Positions 44,035 to 49,541 of a stretch of DNA of 49,541 bases are shown piece after piece (position 1 is the first letter of the stretch; each line of letters starts with the position of its first letter). Below the pieces are notes generated by a model. That model saw nothing but the letters and a program-made list of their open reading frames with translations, did not search any database and was not told the DNA's origin. The stretch is from positions 1-49,541 of the forward strand of contig UPYK01000014.1 of NCBI GenBank assembly GCA_900538545.1. Direction: 5' to 3'. A program made the position numbers and the translations under genes. The DNA is from an uncultured Eggerthella sp. (GTDB taxonomy: Bacteria > Actinomycetota > Coriobacteriia > Coriobacteriales > Eggerthellaceae).

Positions 44035-45081
44035 TTAATCGATTTCGACGAGCTTGCCGGTCTCCGCTGATTCAAGGATCGCATTGATAACCTTGAGCGT
44101 TGCAACGCCATCTTCACCGGTACAGCGCGGCACCGTTTCTCGTCCAAGACAGAGGTCTGCGAAATGTTCGATCTCTGCTGTCATCGGGTCATTCTTCTCA
44201 ACATCGAAGTGCTCCGTGACCAGCTTCTCTGCCCAGCCGTAATGATCGTCGTCGACATAGTGGTAGAAATCCATGTTCGGGAAACCGAACGAACCCTGCG
44301 TGCCGAAGAAGCGCAGGCTGTTCTCGCCTGGACACCACTGGAAGAAATGATTCTCTTCAGCAGCCAGGTCATAGTTCCACGGGCCCGGCGTTCCATCGGA
44401 GATGAAGTAGGTTGCCGTAACGCCATTATCGAATTCGATCACGATAGAAGCAGAATCCTCGACCTCATTACCGCGAATCGTGTTGCGTGCAGCAGCATAA
44501 ACGCGCGTGACCTTCATGCCGGTGGTGTAGTTCAAATCGTCGATATCGTGGATCGCATTGATGAGGAACGGACCGCCGCCCTTTTTCGTGTGCCATTCCA
44601 CATCCCAATAGTTATAGGGTTTCGCAATAGCATATGTGGCTTGAATGCCGACCAGATCACCCAACTTGCCTGAAGCGATGAAATCGCGCAGGAACAGGTA
44701 CTTCGTGGAAGAACGGCGATGATGGCCAATGAGCAACGTGGCATCTGCCTCCTTGCACATCGCGATGATCTCGTTCGCCTCTTCAACCGTGTTGGCAATG
44801 GGCTTTTCGAGCAAGATATTGCGAACACCCGCGTCGAGCGCATTACGGGTCGCGCTCACATGCAAGCCATTCGGCAACGCGATCGCAACCGCATCGAGCG
44901 GTACCTCATTGAGCAGCTCGGTATAATCCGCATAGAGCGGCACCTCGAGCTCTGCAGCGACATCTTCAGCTTGCTGACCGAAGCCAGCAACTGCCACCAA
45001 ATCATAATCGGGATTCTTCTTCGCATCACGCGCGATCTTCGAACCCTGATTCAATCCGAATACGGCAAATCTAATAGCCAT
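44035..45081 (-). CDS. Gfo/Idh/MocA family oxidoreductase, copy 1
   Basis: The 348-residue NAD(P)-dependent oxidoreductase of the glucose-fructose oxidoreductase/inositol dehydrogenase family. The Rossmann start is VFGLNQGSKIA (Gly9, Asn11, Gly13 in place of a strict GxGxxG). EKP at 92-94 carries the conserved catalytic-site lysine, and HDIDDL at 178-183 the expected catalytic His and Asp. The partner gene 90 bases upstream is a YdiB-type dehydrogenase. It is about 85% identical, by hand count, to the copy at 47271. GGAGGGG precedes the ATG. The substrate is probably a polyol, cyclitol or hydroxy-acid; it cannot be named from sequence. Confidence 0.85.
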   Translation of the reverse strand: MAIRFAVFGLNQGSKIARDAKKNPDYDLVAVAGFGQQAEDVAAELEVPLYADYTELLNEVPLDAVAIALPNGLHVSATRNALDAGVRNILLEKPIANTVEEANEIIAMCKEADATLLIGHHRRSSTKYLFLRDFIASGKLGDLVGIQATYAIAKPYNYWDVEWHTKKGGGPFLINAIHDIDDLNYTTGMKVTRVYAAARNTIRGNEVEDSASIVIEFDNGVTATYFISDGTPGPWNYDLAAEENHFFQWCPGENSLRFFGTQGSFGFPNMDFYHYVDDDHYGWAEKLVTEHFDVEKNDPMTAEIEHFADLCLGRETVPRCTGEDGVATLKVINAILESAETGKLVEID

Positions 45082-45171
45082 GTTATTACCCCTCCATTTT
45101 TCCTTGTGTACCCAAAAGATCTCTGGTGCTTACCCTCGAACACCATGCACGAGATCATGAATAACGCGTCC

Positions 45172-46032
45172 TTAGTCGAAGAATTTTTCTTGGACCAGCT
45201 CCGTGGGCATTTCCTTACCTACCCAAATATCTTCAGCGATAGCAGCTTGCCACAGGAGCATGCCAAGACCATTGATGGTCTTGAGCCCCTTGGCTTCAGC
45301 ATCTTCGAGCAACTTCGTCTTGCGTGGCACGTAGATGACATCCGCAACAACGAGGCCCTCAACTAAGAGCTCAGCAGGAACAACGCTTATTCCTTCCAGA
45401 TCGCCCATGCCTACATTGGTAGCATTGATGAGCAATACCGATTCCGCGATGGAAGCCTTCATGGCATCCTTATCTGCCATATCGACCAAACGAATGTTGC
45501 ACCCGGTTTTTTCAGCAATATGCGCGATATGCTCTGCTGCGGCATCGTACGAATCATTCTTTCGCTTATAGACATCGATCGCAGCAACGCCATCGAGAGC
45601 CGCCTGCGTATAGATTGCCATAGCCGCGCCACCTGCGCCCATCATGGTGATCTTCTTGCCAGCAACATCAACACCGTTCTCTTTGACACTGCGCATAAAG
45701 CCCGCGCCATCGGTATTATGGCCAATAGCCTTACCGTCTTTAATGGCGACGGTATTGATGGCACCCATCAGCTCAGCAGCTGGAGAGACCTCGTCCAAAT
45801 AGCGCGAAATAACTCTTTTATGCGGCATCGTGACGTTATAACCAAGGAAGCCAAGCTCCTTCATGCCATTCGCAGCGGCTTCAAGTTGTTCGGGTTCGAC
45901 ATTATAAGCAAGATAGACGCAATCGACACCGAGCTGCTCAAAGGAAAACGTATGCATAGCTGGTGAAAGCGAGTGCTCCACCGGGGAGCCGATCAGGCAG
46001 ATTGTTTTCGTGCAACCAGAGATATTAGGCAT
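45172..46032 (-). CDS. aroE: quinate/shikimate dehydrogenase (YdiB-type AroE family), copy 1
   Basis: The 286-residue shikimate dehydrogenase family protein. HSLSP holds the two substrate-binding serines (21, 23), MPHK the catalytic Lys72, and NTDGAGF the catalytic Asp108. The nucleotide loop is MGAGGAAMAI. The usual AroE NADP-binding Asn-Arg-Thr/Ser is absent; the region VYKRKNDSYDAA and the end GMLLWQ with WVGKEMP resemble E. coli YdiB, which uses quinate or shikimate with NAD or NADP. The ATG at 46032 follows AAAGGA. It is paired with a Gfo/Idh/MocA gene and near a LysR gene, so a catabolic role is likelier than aromatic biosynthesis. Confidence 0.85.
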   Translation of the reverse strand: MPNISGCTKTICLIGSPVEHSLSPAMHTFSFEQLGVDCVYLAYNVEPEQLEAAANGMKELGFLGYNVTMPHKRVISRYLDEVSPAAELMGAINTVAIKDGKAIGHNTDGAGFMRSVKENGVDVAGKKITMMGAGGAAMAIYTQAALDGVAAIDVYKRKNDSYDAAAEHIAHIAEKTGCNIRLVDMADKDAMKASIAESVLLINATNVGMGDLEGISVVPAELLVEGLVVADVIYVPRKTKLLEDAEAKGLKTINGLGMLLWQAAIAEDIWVGKEMPTELVQEKFFD

Positions 46033-46294
46033 AGCAGATCCTTTACTTCTATTGAGATATTGCAATAATGCAGTTCCACAATATCCAATATTCACTACAA
46101 ATAGCAAGTTGCTTACCTACTATTTTTACCATGAAATAGAGATATGCAATAGAAGTGTTTGCCTTAATGTTGCTTTTGTCTTAAGAAAACAATATTCGAT
46201 TCAAAGAGTGGCTGAGGCATACCATATGATGCTTTTCACCACGGCGAAAAGTAAACGCCATTGTTTTTTTCTAAGTTGCTTTCTCCCCCCCCCA
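46033..46294 (-). promoter_or_regulatory. aroE copy-1 upstream region with operator-like repeats
   Basis: AT-rich and gene-free. ACTTCTATTG (46045-46054) and CAATAGAAGT (46147-46156) are a perfect inverted pair 102 bases apart. Adjoining them are ATTGAGATATTGCAAT (46051-46066), a dyad ATTG-N8-CAAT that contains a T-N11-A core, and its near copy ATAGAGATATGCAAT (46136-46150). This suits a LysR-type regulator binding two sites. A run of nine C residues lies at 46285-46293, next to the LysR stop. Confidence 0.5.
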
Positions 46295-47212
46295 TTATTT
46301 CTGTAAAGGACGTACTGTTGCGGTTGGAAAATGGTAGTTTTTCATGTAGGTGACAAAATCTGATACGACTCTTGGCTGCGTAATAGCTTTATTAGAGATC
46401 AGATAAACTTTATGAAACTCTCTAGGAGCATCTTGAAGAGGCAGATAAACAACATCGTCAAAAGCCTTGACTAAAAACGAATAGCACAATAATGCAACAT
46501 CATTGGTGTCTGAGTTCACTAGAGAAGATAAAGTGATTTCATCGTTATAAGCATATTCGACATCCAATTCGCATTCTGCCTGCTGAAACAATTCTTTCAT
46601 TTCATCGTATACCGGTGACTCTTCATGGTATGAAATGATATGAAACTCAGCTAAGTCAGCAAGCGATACAACCGATTTTTTCGCGAGAGGATGCTTCTTG
46701 TTCACTGCAACTGCTAACTCTTGCGCCCAGCAATAGGTACAGTTGTATTTATTCGAAGTTTGAGGCTTTCCTGCGAAGATGACATCCAATTTTCCCGACT
46801 CTAGTCCCTCAAATAAAGAAGGGGTGAAACCTTGAGTTATGTTGATCGTCAGACCAGCTCCACATTCATCTTGAAAGGACTGTATCGCCTGCGACCAATC
46901 TTTACTCTGTATTGCGTAAAGCGTGCCGAGGTTCAAGGTTCCATTTATCTTCCCTTCATATTCTTCGACAGCTTGAATTCCTTGCTCGATGATTCGCAAT
47001 CCCCGAGAAACGTAATCATAGAATTCTTCTCCGCATGGTGTTAGTTCTATCTTATTGTTCGCACGATAGAACAAACGGGTATTTAGTTCCTTTTCGAGCG
47101 AAGAAATAGCGGCAGAAAGCGTTGGCTGCGAAACGTAAAGCTCTGAAGCGGCTTTTGTGAAATGCTTCACTTCTGCAAGCTTTTTGAAATATGTTAGATG
47201 AGAAAAATTCAC
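46295..47212 (-). CDS. LysR family transcriptional regulator
   Basis: The 305-residue regulator. The DNA-binding domain NFSHLTYFKKLAEVKHFTKAASELYVSQPTLSAAISSLEKELN is at residues 2-44, followed by an effector-binding domain. The start is GTG; an in-frame stop lies immediately upstream. The gene follows Gfo/Idh/MocA copy 2 by 58 bases and may be cotranscribed with it. Codon and base use is clearly more AT-rich than in the housekeeping genes. It lies between the two dehydrogenase modules and is the likely regulator of both; the inducer is unknown. Confidence 0.9.
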   Translation of the reverse strand: MNFSHLTYFKKLAEVKHFTKAASELYVSQPTLSAAISSLEKELNTRLFYRANNKIELTPCGEEFYDYVSRGLRIIEQGIQAVEEYEGKINGTLNLGTLYAIQSKDWSQAIQSFQDECGAGLTINITQGFTPSLFEGLESGKLDVIFAGKPQTSNKYNCTYCWAQELAVAVNKKHPLAKKSVVSLADLAEFHIISYHEESPVYDEMKELFQQAECELDVEYAYNDEITLSSLVNSDTNDVALLCYSFLVKAFDDVVYLPLQDAPREFHKVYLISNKAITQPRVVSDFVTYMKNYHFPTATVRPLQK

Positions 47213-47270
47213 TCACTGAGCTTTCTGCTTAACGTTGATCCGAGAAAGAACTGCCAAATAAAATCATAGC

Positions 47271-48317
47271 TTATTTGATATCAACAACTTTACGCGTCTC
47301 TGCTGATTCAAGAATAGCATTGATAACTTTGAGCGTTGCAATGCCGTCTTCACCAGTGCAACGAGGTTTAGTCTCGCGCCCCGTACACAGATCAGCAAAA
47401 TGCTCGAGCTCAGCTGTCATGGGATCATTTTTTTCGATCTCGTAATGCTCAACGATCAGCTCTTCTCCCCAACCATAATGATCGTCATCGGCGTAATGAT
47501 AGAAGTCCATGTTCGGGAATCCAAGCGAACCTTTTGTTCCGAAGAAACGCAGACTATTCTCACCTGGGCACCACTTGAAGAAATGATTCTCTTCTGCAGC
47601 CAAATCGTAGTTCCAAGGACCAGGAGTGCCGTCGGAAATGAAATAGGTAGCCGTGATGCCGTTTTCGAACTCAATAACAATCGAAGCTGAGTCTTCGATC
47701 TCGTTACCACGGATCGTATTACGAGCTGCCGCATAGACCCGGTTAGCCTTCATGTCAGTAGTGTAGTTTAGATCATCAATATCATGGATCGCGTTGATGA
47801 GAAACGGACCGCCACCTTTTTTGGTATGCCATTCGACATCATAGTAAGCATACGGTTTCGCGATCGCATAAGAAGCCTGCACGCCAACAAGATCACCAAG
47901 CTTGCCCGATTCGATAAAATCACGCAGGAAAAGATACTTTGACGAAGAACGACGATGATGGCCAATGAGCAGCATCGCACCTGCTTCGTTGCACATTGCG
48001 ATGATTTCTTGCGCTTCTTCAACCGTATTAGCAATAGGTTTCTCTAATAGGATGTTTTTAACCCCCGCATCCAAACATGCACGCGTCGAGCTTACATGAA
48101 GCCCGTTTGGAAGTGCGATCGCAACTGCATCAAGCGGAATCTCTTTTAAAAGATCATTGAAATCTGCATAAAGCGGCACCTCAAGCTCTGCTGAAACGTC
48201 TTCAGCTTGCTGGCCAAAACCTGCAACTGCCACCAGATCGAACTCCTCGCTTGCCTTTGCGTCTCGAGCTATCTTCGATCCTTGATTGAGTCCAAAAACT
48301 GCTAGTCTGATTGCCAT
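47271..48317 (-). CDS. Gfo/Idh/MocA family oxidoreductase, copy 2
   Basis: The 348-residue paralogue of the protein at 44035, the same length without gaps and about 85% identical by hand count. EKP, GHHRRSS and HDIDDL are all retained. Differences cluster at residues 22-27 and in the segment after DDDHYGW near residue 280. The DNA uses more A/T-ending codons than copy 1. AAAGGG precedes the ATG. It follows aroE copy 2 by 104 bases, which hold a small hairpin. Probably the same reaction as copy 1 or a close relative. Confidence 0.85.
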   Translation of the reverse strand: MAIRLAVFGLNQGSKIARDAKASEEFDLVAVAGFGQQAEDVSAELEVPLYADFNDLLKEIPLDAVAIALPNGLHVSSTRACLDAGVKNILLEKPIANTVEEAQEIIAMCNEAGAMLLIGHHRRSSSKYLFLRDFIESGKLGDLVGVQASYAIAKPYAYYDVEWHTKKGGGPFLINAIHDIDDLNYTTDMKANRVYAAARNTIRGNEIEDSASIVIEFENGITATYFISDGTPGPWNYDLAAEENHFFKWCPGENSLRFFGTKGSLGFPNMDFYHYADDDHYGWGEELIVEHYEIEKNDPMTAELEHFADLCTGRETKPRCTGEDGIATLKVINAILESAETRKVVDIK

Positions 48318-48339
48318 GATGAAATCCCTTTCTTTGTGA

Positions 48340-48362
48340 CCCTTGCCAAATCAATGCAAGGG
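48340..48362 (-). repeat. hairpin upstream of Gfo/Idh/MocA copy 2
   Basis: CCCTTGC (48340-48346) and GCAAGGG (48356-48362) form a 7-base-pair stem with a 9-base loop, ending a few bases before the ribosome site. There is no T run. It could affect mRNA stability or translation of the second gene. Confidence 0.4.
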
Positions 48363-48421
48363 AAGATTTTGAACAGATAGGCCACTGAGGTCCTCTTTAA
48401 AGACACCTATGGCAACAACCC

Positions 48422-49279
48422 TTAGTTGAAGAATTCCTCTTCAATGAACTTCGTGGGCATTTCCTTACCCACCCAAATATCTTCAGCGATCGCAGCTTGC
48501 CAGAGCAGCATACCCAGACCCGAGATTGCTTTGAGTCCCCTTGCTTCGGCATCCTTCAAGAGTTTGGTCTTACGTGGCTCGTAAACCGTATCAGCTACTG
48601 CAATGCCATCGACAAGATAATCAGGCAAAATAACGCTCTGATCAGCTAAATCCCCCATGCCAACGCGTGTTGCATTAACAAACAACGCTGATTCAGCGAT
48701 AGACTGTTTGAGTGATTCTTTGTCCTCAAGATCGATAAGGCGCATTTTGCAACCTGTCTTTTCGGCAACTTCCGCTACACGTTCAGCGGTCGCATCAAAG
48801 AACTTATCCTTGATGTTGTAGACATCGATCGCATCAACACCATCAAGTGCCGCTTGAGTGTATATAGCCGATCCTGCACCACCTGCGCCGACGATCGTGA
48901 TCTTCTTTCCGATAACATCGACTCCATTTTCCTTGAGGTTTCTCATAAAGCCAGCCCCATCAGTATTATGGCCGATGGCTTTTCCTTGCTTGATAGCAAC
49001 CGTGTTTACAGCACCCATCAACTCTGCAGCATCGGATAATTCGTCAAGGTATTTCGGAATGAATGTTTTATGAGGCATAGTAACGTTATACCCTGCAAAT
49101 CCCATCTTCTTCATACCTACAGCAGCAGACTCTAGGTCTTGTGGTTCAATGTCATATGCAAGATAAACACAATCTACGCCCAACTCATTGAACGATTGAG
49201 TATGCATAGCTGGTGATAAAGAATGCTCAACTGGGGAACCGATTAATGCGATAGTTTGTGTATGACCCGATACTTGCAT
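48422..49279 (-). CDS. aroE: quinate/shikimate dehydrogenase (YdiB-type AroE family), copy 2
   Basis: The 285-residue paralogue of the protein at 45172, about 71% identical by hand count. It retains HSLSP, MPHK (Lys71) and NTDGAGF (Asp107), and has VGAGGAGSAI as the nucleotide loop. The segment VYNIKDKFFDATAERVAEV closely follows E. coli YdiB at the same place, and the end GMLLWQAAIAEDIWVGKEMP is shared with copy 1. The ATG follows AAAGGAAG. First gene of the module nearer tRNA-Pro, with more AT-rich codons than copy 1. A catabolic quinate/shikimate-like substrate is likely. Confidence 0.85.
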   Translation of the reverse strand: MQVSGHTQTIALIGSPVEHSLSPAMHTQSFNELGVDCVYLAYDIEPQDLESAAVGMKKMGFAGYNVTMPHKTFIPKYLDELSDAAELMGAVNTVAIKQGKAIGHNTDGAGFMRNLKENGVDVIGKKITIVGAGGAGSAIYTQAALDGVDAIDVYNIKDKFFDATAERVAEVAEKTGCKMRLIDLEDKESLKQSIAESALFVNATRVGMGDLADQSVILPDYLVDGIAVADTVYEPRKTKLLKDAEARGLKAISGLGMLLWQAAIAEDIWVGKEMPTKFIEEEFFN

Positions 49280-49304
49280 TGCTCTTCCTTTCAGACGCGT
49301 ATCA

Positions 49305-49447
49305 AATAGAATACGTTTGGCTCTGTAGCTCTATTCTTTGCGGTTACTCGGAAAACATCCAATAGTATTAATTGTCAATCGGGATAGCATTATTAGAAAT
49401 ACCTATATCGCCCTGTCAAAAGCGTATATTCCGCTAATAGAATAGAG
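49305..49447 (-). promoter_or_regulatory. aroE copy-2 upstream region with AATAGAATA-type repeats
   Basis: AATAGAATACG (49305-49315), CTCTATTCT (49329-49337) and AGAATAGAG (49439-49447) share one core; the last two are perfect inverted copies 110 bases apart. CAATAGTATTAATTG (49360-49374) is an extra dyad. The spacing resembles the region upstream of aroE copy 1. Confidence 0.45.
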
Positions 49448-49466
49448 AAAAATACGTCGCTATTTT

Positions 49467-49475
49467 TGTTATAAT
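49467..49475 (+). promoter_or_regulatory. promoter of tRNA-Pro (extended -10)
   Basis: TGTTATAAT is a consensus extended -10 (TGn plus TATAAT), 15 bases before the tRNA. No -35 is recognisable. Confidence 0.6.
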
Positions 49476-49490
49476 GTTTTAACGTCGCGT

Positions 49491-49541
49491 CGGGATGTGG
49501 CGCAGTTTGGTAGCGCGCCTGCTTTGGGAGCAGGATGTCGC
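49491..49541 (+). tRNA. tRNA-Pro (anticodon TGG), 3' end outside window
   Basis: The first 51 bases are present: acceptor CGGGATG, D-loop GCGCAGTTTGGTAGCGC, and anticodon stem CCTGC/GCAGG around TGG. It forms the right boundary of the duplicated dehydrogenase region. Confidence 0.92.

Noticed and set aside
46230..46268. Plus-strand hairpin with a T7 tail near 46240-46267 as a terminator
   Set aside because: The stem is only four base pairs (GGCG/CGCC) with bases between stem and T run, and no plus-strand gene precedes it.
43823..49541. Integrative element inserted at a tRNA gene
   Set aside because: No integrase, transposase or direct repeat of a tRNA 3' end was found; only composition and tRNA flanks hint at transfer.
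1..49541. High density of GATC and CGATCG as a sign of methylation-based regulation
   Set aside because: Frequent GAG-ATC and ATC-GAT codon pairs in this codon usage explain it; no clustering near promoters was noticed.
1..49541. CRISPR arrays or rRNA genes
   Set aside because: No regularly spaced identical repeats and no rRNA-like sequence were seen on either strand.

Overview
The window looks like a piece of a Coriobacteriia chromosome (Actinomycetota, Eggerthellales-like). The basis is the actinobacterial uvrC-rapZ-yvcK-whiA block, moderate GC near 50% by eye, and an amino-acid-oriented gene set (glutamate dehydrogenase, ornithine carbamoyltransferase, an opine-type dehydrogenase with a racemase-family partner). 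A small asaccharolytic genus such as Cryptobacterium is possible, but that is inference. Most genes lie on the minus strand. Starts include GTG and TTG as well as ATG, and TAG, TAA and TGA are all used as stops.

Layout. 1-5607: dusB (cut by the window edge), lepA, divergent rpsT with a long charged tail, galU, then veg and rsmA. 5613-8723: flavodoxin-type reductase, tatD, metG; with rsmA and veg this forms a metG-tatD-X-rsmA-veg cluster. 8825-15784: ackA, xseB, xseA, a membrane zinc peptidase, rnd, a divergent lipid kinase and a TerC protein. 15824-16107: tRNA-Cys, -Gly and -Val. 16176-20487: an Asp/Glu racemase-family enzyme and an octopine/nopaline-type dehydrogenase, divergent from a MetQ-type lipoprotein and a LysR regulator. 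20514-31931: a cation efflux (CDF) gene, tRNA-Leu, then one long minus-strand run uvrC-rapZ-yvcK-whiA-gap-pgk-tpiA-gpmI-secG, in which gap carries an in-frame TAG. 31977-43696: sodium/proton antiporter, tRNA-His and tRNA-Lys, an MBL-fold hydrolase, a second lipid kinase, gdhA, argS, ornithine carbamoyltransferase and a copper ATPase.

43823-49541 is the most accessory-looking part. Between tRNA-Arg and tRNA-Pro lie two copies of a two-gene module (YdiB-type quinate/shikimate dehydrogenase plus a Gfo/Idh/MocA oxidoreductase), with a LysR regulator between them. The LysR gene and the copy nearer tRNA-Pro are visibly more AT-rich than the rest of the window. Repeated sites with LysR-type symmetry precede the first module, and a similarly spaced repeat pair precedes the second.

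The strongest oddities are the amber codon in gap, the duplicated dehydrogenase modules with their spaced operator-like repeats, the opine dehydrogenase/racemase/MetQ/LysR neighbourhood, and the roughly 85-residue tail on ribosomal protein S20. I saw no CRISPR array, transposase, integrase, prophage or rRNA gene.
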